Source of the DNA: an uncultured Chitinophagaceae bacterium
GTDB taxonomy: Bacteria; Bacteroidota; Bacteroidia; Chitinophagales; Chitinophagaceae
Length of the DNA stretch: 64,000 nt
Assembly: GCA_937981995.1 (NCBI GenBank)
Contig: CALJNC010000007.1
Coordinates: 23,388 to 87,387 of the forward strand
Direction of reading: 5' to 3'
Position 1 is the stretch's first letter, and the number at the start of each line of letters is the position of its first letter. Made by a program: the position numbers and the translations under genes. Under the pieces are notes generated by a model that worked only from the letters and a program-made list of their open reading frames with translations, was not told where the DNA came from and made no database searches. This document shows, piece by piece, positions 56,335 through 63,735 of this stretch.

Positions 56335-57219
56335 TTAGAGTTTTGGCAAAATATGCCAATAAACATAAACTGTTCTTCTTTTACGCTCAGGTATATTTTC
56401 ACTTGATTGACTTTGGGATTCTGCGCCCAAACTTACTTTGTCATACGTTACATTTAAATGACTAGGCTCAATTAAATATTTACTTTTATCTGCCATAAGC
56501 TCTTCAAGTAAAATAGATACATCGTATGAACGCAAATACGAGAGATAGGTATTTATTTCCTCACTCGTTAATTCGTTTGATTTTAAACGTTGAGACATCT
56601 CCTTATACAATGCTCCTTGTTTATTAACTGGCCCACTGTCGGAGTATCCTGTAGTTTTTATTACCGCTTCAAACGGCACCTCCTTATAAATATTTGAGAT
56701 GCGAATGAGTGCATCTGCTACGGGTGAGAAAATTTCCTTAGCCTTAGGTTTTAAGTTATTGGGTATCTCATACTTACCGCTGGCATAATAAACCTTCTTG
56801 TTTTTTCTAAACTTATCAGTAAGGTTTAAAATTCTATCTAGCATATTACTATAAGCAATATCATCAGCTAGTGGTATATTCTCTCTTTTAATTCTAGCGT
56901 TTAAGGCATTGTATTTTAATGATTTTAACCTGGTAGGCAAAGTAGATGCATTTACGGCTTTTAACTCTTTAATAAACTTACGTCGTTCAATAGCCCGATT
57001 TCTTATACTATCAATTTTACGGCCCATTGGCACCAAAAACGATTCATCGGCTTCGTTAAAGTTTTTGGCCTTTGAAATTTTATAATTCAAAGAGTCACAA
57101 AAAACTAATAAACGCTCATTTCCTACATTCACTGTATAGGTTTTTTGAGCAACAACATACTTAGCCGTAAGGCTTACAAGGCTTAGGAGCAAAATAGATT
57201 TAGCAAACTGTTTCATCAA
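56335..57219 (-). CDS. Secreted protein with an OmpA-like C-terminal region
   Basis: A 294-residue exported protein. Signal peptide to VVA-Q, a helical charged region (30-135), then a part resembling the OmpA/MotB peptidoglycan-binding fold: KVYYASGKYEIP, then VIKTTGYSDSGPVNKQGALY (compare GHTDxxG) and a late RRTVYVYWHI (compare NRRVEI). The match is partial, so peptidoglycan binding is only likely. Confidence 0.6.
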   Translation of the reverse strand: MMKQFAKSILLLSLVSLTAKYVVAQKTYTVNVGNERLLVFCDSLNYKISKAKNFNEADESFLVPMGRKIDSIRNRAIERRKFIKELKAVNASTLPTRLKSLKYNALNARIKRENIPLADDIAYSNMLDRILNLTDKFRKNKKVYYASGKYEIPNNLKPKAKEIFSPVADALIRISNIYKEVPFEAVIKTTGYSDSGPVNKQGALYKEMSQRLKSNELTSEEINTYLSYLRSYDVSILLEELMADKSKYLIEPSHLNVTYDKVSLGAESQSQSSENIPERKRRTVYVYWHILPKL

Positions 57220-57276
57220 TAATCAATTTCAAGGCAAAAAAGACAACATGGATTTATACTTTATAATAAATCAAAA

Positions 57277-57299
57277 AGCCTCTGCAGGCTATACATTTG
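57277..57299 (+). promoter_or_regulatory. ispG promoter with adjoining hairpin
   Basis: TACATTTG (57292-57299) is an exact -7 element only 4 bases before the ispG ATG, which points to a leaderless transcript. Just upstream is the inverted repeat AGCCT-CTGC-AGGCT (57277-57290) preceded by an A5 run, which read on the minus strand looks like a weak terminator and on the plus strand could be an operator. Confidence 0.55.
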
Positions 57300-57303
57300 T
57301 AAC

Positions 57304-59748
57304 ATGCAACTTTTCTGCGAAAGTCTAAGCAAATATAAGCGACTCAAAACCAAAGAAGTACAGATTGGTGGACTGAAAATTGGAAATAATCACCCAATTG
57401 CCATTCAAACCATGACCACGGCCGATACCATGGACACGGATGCTACCATCGCAGAAAGTATCCGTTGTATTAAGGCTGGGGCACAATTGGTACGAATTAC
57501 GGCTCCTTCAAAAAAAGAAGCCCATAATTTAAAGGCTATCAAAGACGGCATACGGGCAGCTGGTTATGATACTCCTTTAGTTGCCGACATTCATTTTACA
57601 CCCAATGCCGCAGAAATTGCAGCCAAAATTGTAGAAAAAGTAAGAGTAAATCCTGGCAACTATGCCGATAAAAAGAAATTTGAAACGCATGAATACACCG
57701 ATGCCTCTTACCAAGAAGAACTAGATCGTATACGTGAAAAATTTATTCCCCTTGTAAGCATATGTAAAGAACATGGCACGGCTATGCGTATAGGTACAAA
57801 TCATGGCTCCTTGAGCGATCGTATCATGAGCCGCTTTGGCGATACCGCTATAGGTATGGTAGAAAGTGCACTAGAGTTTTTGCGCATAGCCCGCAGCGAA
57901 AATTATCATAATATCGTATTGAGCATGAAAAGCTCCAACACGCAAGTAATGGTGCAAGCCTATCGCTTACTTGTACAAAAAATGAATGAAGAATTTGGCG
58001 AATGTTATCCGCTACATTTAGGTGTAACCGAGGCTGGAGACGGAGAGGACGGACGAATAAAAAGCGCAGTAGGAATAGGCACACTACTTAAAGATGGCTT
58101 AGGTGATACCATACGCGTTTCGCTTACAGAAGATCCTGAATTTGAATTACCAGTGTGTAGAGATTTAATAAATGAGTGTACTACAGACACACCCCTCAAT
58201 CCCCTCTCAAGAGGGGAAGAAGCGCAAGAGAACCTTTTAAACTGGAAGAATAATATCATACCGTATAATAAAAACCTTAAAGAAAAAGCAACCGAGCTGC
58301 GAAACAACCCTACGGACCAAGAACATTTATTATGGCAGAAGTTAAAAGGAAAAAAGTTAAAGGGATATGATTTTCATAGACAAAAACCACTAAATGAATT
58401 CATTGTAGATTTTTTCTGTCAGAAATTGCAATTGGTATTAGAAATTGACGGAAGTATTCATGATAATGAAGAAAATAAAGCATACGATGCAAGCCGAGAA
58501 GGAATATTAAATGACCTAAAACTCAATGTAATTCGCTTTAGCAATGCCGAGGTGGAAACAAAAATGCATGTTGTAATTGAAAAAATCGAACAATACGCAA
58601 GCGCTTTTGAACAGAACAACCTAAGCGTAATAAAAGGAATCAATCCATTATCAAAACTACCCATCAATCATCCCAAACAAAGCGCTGTTCCCCCTCTTGA
58701 GAGGGGGCTAGGGGGGGTGTCTAACTACGACCCTTTCAACTACCGCCGAAGAAAAACAACCGCTGTGCAAAACATTGGAGGCACACAAGTACCTGTAGTA
58801 GTAGGCGACTTTGGAAAAATAAAAAATACAACACCCGAAAGTTTACAATCCATTGGTTATACTTACAATGCGGCAGATGACAAATGGAATGTAAGTGATT
58901 TTGCGGCTGATTATTTATTTATAGAAGAAGTACCCGATTTTAAACTACCCGGTACACTACGAGTAATTACTTGGCATGGTGTATGGAAAGAGGCAAGTGA
59001 TAAAACAAAAGTATTTCCCTACCTCACGCGCTCGCAATATCTTAGTGACGAAAAATCTGACACATTAAACTTTGTTGACCTTGGTGCGCATGAAAGCTTA
59101 GATGCTAATTTTGTAGATGCAATAAAAAAAGACCCTAGCGTTGTACTGGTTATGTATAGCGCGGAAGAATTATCCATGAAACAATTGCGTGCGCAAATGC
59201 TACATTTAGTTGAACATAAAATAGACAAACCTGTTATTTTTATTATCAACTCTAAAGGCGAAAACGATGACCAACATTTAATCCATTATGCTACCGAAGC
59301 CGGCGCCTTATTATTAGATGGTTTTGGCGATGGATTAATATTAGGGGTTGATTATTCATTAGATAAAACATTGAAAGATGTTGAACATGCCAATCAAAAC
59401 ACTTTTGGTATTTTACAAGCTACGCGTGTACGCATTTCGAAAACAGAATATATTTCCTGCCCAAGCTGCGGACGTACCTTGTTTGACCTGCAAGAAACTA
59501 CTGCCAAAATTCGAGCGCGTACCAACCATCTTAAAGGGGTAAAAATTGGCATCATGGGTTGCATTGTAAATGGCCCTGGCGAAATGGCCGATGCTGACTT
59601 TGGTTACGTAGGAAGCGGCGTAGGCAAAATTACTTTATACAAAGGTCAAGAAGTGGTAAAACGTTCTATCCCTAGCGATGTAGCTGTGGATGAATTGATT
59701 AATTTGATTAAAGAAAACGATGCTTGGGTGGAGCCAAGTTTGAGCTAA
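57304..59748 (+). CDS. ispG: IspG (HMBPP synthase) carrying an in-frame DUF559 nuclease domain
   Basis: 4-hydroxy-3-methylbut-2-enyl diphosphate synthase of the MEP isoprenoid pathway. The 814-residue product is longer than the roughly 610-670 usual in Bacteroidota. Residues 1-295 are the TIM barrel (IQTMTTADTMDTDATI, ADIHFTPNAA, VTEAGDGEDGRIKSAVGIG). Residues 296-473 are an insertion: PLNPLSRG, a DUF559 nuclease-like domain (318-430), and PPLERGLGG. Residues 474-814 resume normally (YDPFNYRRRK, VQNIGG), then the Bacteroidota-type middle domain and the 4Fe-4S domain with Cys719, Cys722 and Cys753 (CPSC, GIMGCIVNGPGE). All IspG active-site motifs are intact, so the enzyme is probably functional. 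The insertion lies in a linker between domains. Confidence 0.94.
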   Translation: MQLFCESLSKYKRLKTKEVQIGGLKIGNNHPIAIQTMTTADTMDTDATIAESIRCIKAGAQLVRITAPSKKEAHNLKAIKDGIRAAGYDTPLVADIHFTPNAAEIAAKIVEKVRVNPGNYADKKKFETHEYTDASYQEELDRIREKFIPLVSICKEHGTAMRIGTNHGSLSDRIMSRFGDTAIGMVESALEFLRIARSENYHNIVLSMKSSNTQVMVQAYRLLVQKMNEEFGECYPLHLGVTEAGDGEDGRIKSAVGIGTLLKDGLGDTIRVSLTEDPEFELPVCRDLINECTTDTPLNPLSRGEEAQENLLNWKNNIIPYNKNLKEKATELRNNPTDQEHLLWQKLKGKKLKGYDFHRQKPLNEFIVDFFCQKLQLVLEIDGSIHDNEENKAYDASREGILNDLKLNVIRFSNAEVETKMHVVIEKIEQYASAFEQNNLSVIKGINPLSKLPINHPKQSAVPPLERGLGGVSNYDPFNYRRRKTTAVQNIGGTQVPVVVGDFGKIKNTTPESLQSIGYTYNAADDKWNVSDFAADYLFIEEVPDFKLPGTLRVITWHGVWKEASDKTKVFPYLTRSQYLSDEKSDTLNFVDLGAHESLDANFVDAIKKDPSVVLVMYSAEELSMKQLRAQMLHLVEHKIDKPVIFIINSKGENDDQHLIHYATEAGALLLDGFGDGLILGVDYSLDKTLKDVEHANQNTFGILQATRVRISKTEYISCPSCGRTLFDLQETTAKIRARTNHLKGVKIGIMGCIVNGPGEMADADFGYVGSGVGKITLYKGQEVVKRSIPSDVAVDELINLIKENDAWVEPSLS
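58189..58216 (+). repeat. Left terminal inverted repeat of the ispG insertion
   Basis: Contains the hairpin CCCCTCT-CA-AGAGGGG (58201-58216) preceded by ACACCCCTCAAT. It is read through as TPLNPLSRG. Confidence 0.85.
58690..58720 (+). repeat. Right terminal inverted repeat of the ispG insertion
   Basis: Hairpin CCCCCTCTTGAGAGGGGG (58690-58707) followed by CTAGGGGGGGTGT. Inverted relative to the left end and read through as PPLERGLGGV. Confidence 0.85.
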
Positions 59749-59755
59749 ACTCAAA

Positions 59756-60136
59756 ATGCAAACCCTTTTACATTATTCGTTACACCTTCTTTTACCAGGC
59801 ATTATTTCATTTATTTTTTTCAAAAAAGAATGGAAAAATGTTTACTTCATTTTTTTAGCTACTATGCTGGTTGATTTGGATCACTTATTGGCTACCCCTA
59901 TTTTTCAAGTAGATAGATGCAGTATTCAATTTCATTTTTTACATACCTATTACGCTATGGCGTTATACATCTTCCTACTGTTTTTCAAAAAACCATTTCG
60001 CCTCATAGGCATTGGCCTACTCCTGCACATGCTCACTGATTTTATTGATTGTATGATTATGTTTTCTAATTGCGTTACTTGCTATAAAGACGCTCCCAGC
60101 TATGAATTAATAAACACAATATTTAATTATCTTTAA
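59756..60136 (+). CDS. DUF6122-like membrane protein
   Basis: A 126-residue membrane protein with about four helices. Conserved polar residues inside the membrane part, LLHYSLHLLLPG, VDLDHLLATP, HFLHTYYAMA and LLHMLTDFIDC, form a His/Asp set like that of small membrane metal-dependent hydrolases. I associate it with Bacteroidota family DUF6122. It begins 7 bases after ispG, so it is probably cotranscribed. Confidence 0.72.
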   Translation: MQTLLHYSLHLLLPGIISFIFFKKEWKNVYFIFLATMLVDLDHLLATPIFQVDRCSIQFHFLHTYYAMALYIFLLFFKKPFRLIGIGLLLHMLTDFIDCMIMFSNCVTCYKDAPSYELINTIFNYL

Positions 60137-60190
60137 GCATCTTGGCTCTGTGATGAATAGAGGCTAGCTGATTATTAATTTAAATATTCA

Positions 60191-60865
60191 ATGAAACGAA
60201 AAATCACCTCTATCTTTATTTGCTTACTAATAGCAATTTCAATGAACGGACAAAACAAACTAATTTATGTAGGCGACCCTATGTGCTCATGGTGCTATGG
60301 CTTTGCTCCACAATTAGATCAAATCGTAGAAAAGTATAAAGGCGAAATAAGTATTGAATTAGTAAGCGGGGGACTGCGCCCTTACAATCAAACACCCATA
60401 AGTGAAATGAAAGATTTCCTCACAGAGCATTGGCAAGAAGTAAATAAACGTACGCAACAGCCTTTTACTTATGATATTTTAGATCGTGCGGATTTAAACT
60501 ATGATACTGAACCCGCATGCCGTGCAATAGTGGTAGTAAGGCACATGAATGCTGCTAAAGAGTTTGAGTTTTTTCACTCCGTTCAAAAAGCATTTTACTA
60601 CGAGAATAAAAATTTAGGCGAAGTGACAAGCTACTATCCCATACTTGCAAAATTAGGATTGGACAAAGACGACTTTACCGCCAAGTTTAACTCAGCAGAA
60701 TATAAAGAACTGGTCAAAAAAGATTTTGAAAGAGCTGGAACACTTGGTGTGCGGGGCTTCCCTTCTGTACTGCTAGAGGTAAATGGCGAGGTGAGGGTTC
60801 TTAGCCGCGGATACACTACTGCCAAACATTTAGAAGATTTAATAAGCACTGCATTAAAAAATTAG
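60191..60865 (+). CDS. Secreted DsbA-family thiol oxidoreductase (FrnE-like)
   Basis: A 224-residue protein: signal peptide (ITSIFICLLIAISMNGQ), then a thioredoxin fold with a helical insert. The redox centre is GDPMCSWCYGFAPQ (CSWC) and the cis-Pro loop is GVRGFPSVLLE. The text resembles the FrnE/DsbA_oxidoreductase group (PF01323). It lies 1 base before an ArsC-like gene; both are thiol-based, and they are probably cotranscribed. Confidence 0.85.
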   Translation: MKRKITSIFICLLIAISMNGQNKLIYVGDPMCSWCYGFAPQLDQIVEKYKGEISIELVSGGLRPYNQTPISEMKDFLTEHWQEVNKRTQQPFTYDILDRADLNYDTEPACRAIVVVRHMNAAKEFEFFHSVQKAFYYENKNLGEVTSYYPILAKLGLDKDDFTAKFNSAEYKELVKKDFERAGTLGVRGFPSVLLEVNGEVRVLSRGYTTAKHLEDLISTALKN

Positions 60866-60866
60866 T

Positions 60867-61214
60867 ATGAAAATTTATCACAACAGCCGTTGCTCCAAGA
60901 GCCGAGACAGTTATAATTTGTTAGTAGAAAAAGGGTTAGAATTTGAAACTGTTGAGTACCTCAAAAATCCTTTGACGAAAAAAGAATTGACAGCCCTACT
61001 CAAAAAACTAAACATCCCAGCCAGCGCACTCATCAGAAAAGGCGAGGCTGACTACAAAGAAAATTTTAAAGGCAAAGAACTTTCAGAAACTGAGTGGATT
61101 GATGCCATGGTTAACTATCCTAAATTAATAGAACGTCCCATAATAGTGAAAGGAAACAAAGCCGTTATTGGCCGACCGATTGAGAAGGTGATTGAGTTGT
61201 TGGACGAGAAGTAA
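60867..61214 (+). CDS. arsC: ArsC/Spx-family arsenate reductase-like protein
   Basis: A 115-residue protein of the glutaredoxin-linked ArsC family. The catalytic Cys8 is in YHNSRCSKSRDSYNLL, and the family marks VEYLKNPLTKKEL and RPIIVKGNKAVIGRP (Arg-Pro) are present. It reduces arsenate or acts on another oxyanion or thiol. No arsR, acr3 or other ars gene is nearby, so an arsenic role is by family only. Confidence 0.85.
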   Translation: MKIYHNSRCSKSRDSYNLLVEKGLEFETVEYLKNPLTKKELTALLKKLNIPASALIRKGEADYKENFKGKELSETEWIDAMVNYPKLIERPIIVKGNKAVIGRPIEKVIELLDEK

Positions 61215-61216
61215 TG

Positions 61217-61573
61217 CTATCGCTTACGCACGATTAATATTTCATCATCAGAAAATTCCATCCAAGCTAAATCATAAATATAATAGAAGGTTTTGCCCTT
61301 ACTATTTATATGAGTATGCGTATGATATTTGAATCGAAACTTTTTATCCGCCATTGCGTTTCTATACACTTTTACTTGTGTTTTATTCTTCCCAATAAAC
61401 TCTAGCAAGATACCGTGATTTCGTTTTAGGTATTCATTTATTCTAATAGCAGATTTGCGCGAAGCAAAGCGCAAATGAATGTGATAATAGTTTTTACAAG
61501 CTACCGAGCAAAAAAGTTTATCCTTTCTACCCTCCATCTCGTTTTTACATATTTTACACTTTTTTATATCCAA
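61217..61573 (-). CDS. Small zinc-ribbon protein next to the recombinase
   Basis: A 118-residue protein with an N-terminal zinc-binding motif CKICKNEMEGRKDKLFCSVA then CKNYYH, four cysteines spaced CxxC-x13-CxxxC. The rest is basic and aromatic (KFRFKYHTHTHINSKGKTFY). No ATG fits; TTG at 61573 follows a -7 element by 16 bases, and a stop lies two codons upstream of the TTG. No family name is certain. It may bind DNA or RNA. Divergent from the recombinase gene, with a palindrome between them. Confidence 0.68.
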   Translation of the reverse strand: MDIKKCKICKNEMEGRKDKLFCSVACKNYYHIHLRFASRKSAIRINEYLKRNHGILLEFIGKNKTQVKVYRNAMADKKFRFKYHTHTHINSKGKTFYYIYDLAWMEFSDDEILIVRKR

Positions 61574-61589
61574 GAGTCAGTATTGGCAA

Positions 61590-61597
61590 CAAATATA
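61590..61597 (-). promoter_or_regulatory. -7 promoter element of the zinc-ribbon gene
   Basis: TATATTTG on the minus strand, 16 bases before the TTG at 61573. The palindrome at 61600-61620 sits right at its upstream side. Confidence 0.6.
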
Positions 61598-61599
61598 GC

Positions 61600-61620
61600 T
61601 TATCCGTTAGTAACGGTTAA
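61600..61620. promoter_or_regulatory. Palindromic operator candidate between zinc-ribbon and recombinase genes
   Basis: A 21-bp palindrome with one mismatch pair, containing perfect CCGTTA-G-TAACGG (61604-61616). It covers the spacer of the zinc-ribbon promoter and lies 62 bases before the recombinase ATG, a position that would let one regulator control both divergent genes. Confidence 0.45.
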
Positions 61621-61681
61621 TGATGAATAAACATTTAGTCAAATTTTATTTTATCGATTTTTAGTACTTTATTTACCAAGG

Positions 61682-62827
61682 ATGCAACAAACGCTATCAC
61701 ATACACGCTTGCCAAAAGACAGGATAACGATTATGAGCGCGCCACCCAAAGCGAGCAGAATAAAGCTGTATATACCCTATGCCATGCAGCCAGAACGAGA
61801 AGCTTTTAAAAAGTTAGATGGGTCGTTTTACCATCCCAATCAAAAGTTGTGGAGTATAATAAACACGGTAGAGAATAAGGTGCTACTTCAAAAAATATTT
61901 GCAGGGAAATATCAAGTACAACAAGCAACCAAAGCTATAGCAAAGAAAAAAATTGCTTTGAGTAGCAAGGCACAAGATGCACTGTTGGCCAATTTAAAAA
62001 CACTTACGCTTAAAGGCATGAGCCAACATACTATAAATTCCTACCAAAGTTGCTTAGCCCACTATTTTACTCATTTTGAGAACAAAACTTTAGCCAAAAT
62101 AAGCAAAGCCGAGATTGAAGACTACGTTTATGAGCAGATAAAAACATATCGTATTAGCGAGCAAAAGCAAAACCAAATTATCAATGCCATTAAAAGCTAC
62201 TATGAGCATACGCTAGGCAAAGACCGCACGAAATACAATATAAAAAGACCTAAAAAATCGGAGACACTCCCCAATGTGCTGAGTGAAGCAGAGGTCATGC
62301 GATTGATAAATCAACCCAGTAATCTGAAACATAAAACCATATTATATACCCTATATAGCGCTGGCTTGCGCTTGGGCGAACTATTAAACCTACGTACGCA
62401 AGATATACGATCAGACGACGGCTACATTAATATAAAAGGAGCAAAGGGCAAGAAAGATCGGCAGACAGTATTGTCGCCCGTTTTGCTCGATTTGCTTAGA
62501 ACTTATTACCGAGAGTACAAACCCAGTTATTGGTTGTTTGAAGGACAAACTGGCGGTAAATATAGCGCCAAAAGCGTACAGAATATATTTAGAAAAGCGG
62601 TGCAAGAGAGTGGTTGCAATGCTTGGGCTACGCCACATACTTTGCGCCATAGCTTTGCCACACATCTTATGCAGGCTGGCACCAACCTGCGCTATATACA
62701 AAAAGCATTAGGACATACGAGCTCTAAAACCACCGAAATATATACCCATGTGCTGAATATTAATAACAAGAGTGTGGAGAGCCCTTTGGATATACTAATG
62801 AAAAAACATAAATTTGAGAAAGAATAA
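61682..62827 (+). CDS. Tyrosine recombinase (Xer-like integrase)
   Basis: A 381-residue site-specific recombinase. An extra N-terminal domain (about 20-75, with FYHPNQKLWSI, reminiscent of HARP-like modules) precedes a core-binding SAM-like domain (95-185) and the catalytic domain. Catalytic residues are complete: Arg230 (SAGLRLGE), the Lys region GAKGKKDRQ, His319-x2-Arg322 (PHTLRHSFATHLMQAG), His345 (ALGHTSSKTTEIYTHV) and Tyr354. It lacks the extra helix insert that marks integron integrases (IntI). The ATG at 61733 is an alternative start. It points at a beta-lactamase cassette that begins 49 bases after its stop. Confidence 0.93.
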   Translation: MQQTLSHTRLPKDRITIMSAPPKASRIKLYIPYAMQPEREAFKKLDGSFYHPNQKLWSIINTVENKVLLQKIFAGKYQVQQATKAIAKKKIALSSKAQDALLANLKTLTLKGMSQHTINSYQSCLAHYFTHFENKTLAKISKAEIEDYVYEQIKTYRISEQKQNQIINAIKSYYEHTLGKDRTKYNIKRPKKSETLPNVLSEAEVMRLINQPSNLKHKTILYTLYSAGLRLGELLNLRTQDIRSDDGYINIKGAKGKKDRQTVLSPVLLDLLRTYYREYKPSYWLFEGQTGGKYSAKSVQNIFRKAVQESGCNAWATPHTLRHSFATHLMQAGTNLRYIQKALGHTSSKTTEIYTHVLNINNKSVESPLDILMKKHKFEKE

Positions 62828-62875
62828 TCTGTATTACGCACTAAGTAGATATATACGACATACGTGTACACAGAT

Positions 62876-62884
62876 GTTAGCACC
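62876..62884 (+). repeat. Cassette left core site (GTTAGCACC)
   Basis: GTTAGCACC, the exact reverse complement of GGTGCTAAC at 63736-63744. Integron-type core sites begin GTT at the recombination point. It lies 10 bases before the beta-lactamase ATG. Confidence 0.6.
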
Positions 62885-62894
62885 AATATAAGAA

Positions 62895-63734
62895 ATGAAA
62901 AAAATCTATATACTATCAATAATAATTTTAGTGTTTTCTTGCACAAATAAGAAGACTAATTCTGACAATAATCAGAGTCCTGAAATTGAACGTGAAATTG
63001 TTGTATCAGAATTTCAAACCTTGATTGACTCGTCAGATGTTAAAGGTTCAATTCTAATCTATGATTTAAAAGATGATAAGTACTATTCAAACAATTTTAA
63101 TTGGGCAAAAAAAGGGAATTTACCAGCTTCAACATATAAAATAACGAATTCTATTATTGCTTTAGAAACAGGAGTAGTACAAAGTGACAGCACTCTTTTT
63201 AAGTGGAACGGAGAAGAAAGAAGATTAAAAATTTGGGAACAAGATTTGATTTTTAAGGACGCTTTTCATTATTCCTGTGTGCCTTGCTATCAAGAGGTGG
63301 CAAGAAAAATTGGTGTAAATCGGATGAATAAATATTTGGACAAATTTGACTATGGTAAAATGAAAGTTGATTCGACAAATATTGACTTGTTTTGGCTTGA
63401 AGGAGAATCGCAAATTAATCAATACCAACAAATAGAGTTTCTGAAGAGATTTTATAATTCTGAATTGCCAATATCTCAACGTACAGAAACGATAATGAAA
63501 AGAATGATAGTCATAGAAGAAGACGAAACTTATAAACTCAGCGGAAAAACAGGTTGGTCAATAAGAGATGGTAATAACAATGGCTGGTTTGTTGGGTTTG
63601 TCGAAATAAAAGAAAACACATATTTCTTCGCAACCAATATAGAACCAAATCAAAGATTTAATATGGATATGTTTCCAATGATTAGAAAAGAACTGACTTT
63701 TAAAGCTTTGAAGCAATTGAATATAATAAAATAA
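62895..63734 (+). CDS. Class D (OXA-like) beta-lactamase, lipoprotein
   Basis: A 279-residue lipoprotein (SIIILVFS then Cys16) with a class D serine beta-lactamase fold. Active-site motifs: Ser79-x2-Lys82 (PASTYK), Ser127-x-Val129 (HYSCVPCYQ), YGK in place of YGN, WLEGE, and Lys218-Thr-Gly-Trp (LSGKTGW), then NGWFVGFVE. All catalytic residues are present, so beta-lactam hydrolysis is likely, with unknown spectrum. The gene is tightly bounded by complementary 9-base sites: 10 bases before the ATG and 1 base after the stop. Too divergent for me to match to a named OXA group. Confidence 0.9.
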   Translation: MKKIYILSIIILVFSCTNKKTNSDNNQSPEIEREIVVSEFQTLIDSSDVKGSILIYDLKDDKYYSNNFNWAKKGNLPASTYKITNSIIALETGVVQSDSTLFKWNGEERRLKIWEQDLIFKDAFHYSCVPCYQEVARKIGVNRMNKYLDKFDYGKMKVDSTNIDLFWLEGESQINQYQQIEFLKRFYNSELPISQRTETIMKRMIVIEEDETYKLSGKTGWSIRDGNNNGWFVGFVEIKENTYFFATNIEPNQRFNMDMFPMIRKELTFKALKQLNIIK

Positions 63735-63735
63735 A

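Larger units (their letters stand above)
58189..58720 (+). mobile_element. In-frame DUF559 insertion element inside ispG
   Basis: About 532 nt inserted without breaking the ispG frame. The ends are inverted repeats: left ACACCCC...CCCCTCTCAAGAGGGG (58189-58216) and right 58690-58720, whose complement begins ACACCCC and ends TCTCAAGAGGGGG. Each end is itself a hairpin of CCCCTCT/AGAGGGG. The cargo encodes a Vsr/DUF559-like PD-(D/E)xK fold keeping Glu340, Asp369, Glu380-Asp382 and His386 (HRQKPLNEFIVDFF, LEIDGSIHD). There is no ATG ahead of the domain inside the insert, so it can be made only as part of IspG or from a non-standard start. Confidence 0.85.

Noticed and set aside
58189..58720. A separate stand-alone endonuclease gene inside ispG
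   Set aside because: No ATG or promoter precedes the domain in the insert and the frame is continuous with ispG on both sides, so it is annotated as part of the ispG product.
58189..58720. Intein in ispG
   Set aside because: No Cys/Ser start, Hint-block motifs or His-Asn-Cys/Ser end are present; the flanks are Pro/Arg-rich linkers.
60867..61214. Arsenic-resistance operon
   Set aside because: Only an ArsC-like gene is present; no regulator or transporter lies nearby.
61682..62827. Classical integron integrase IntI
   Set aside because: The extra helix insert between the catalytic patches that defines IntI is missing, and the gene points toward the cassette instead of away from it.
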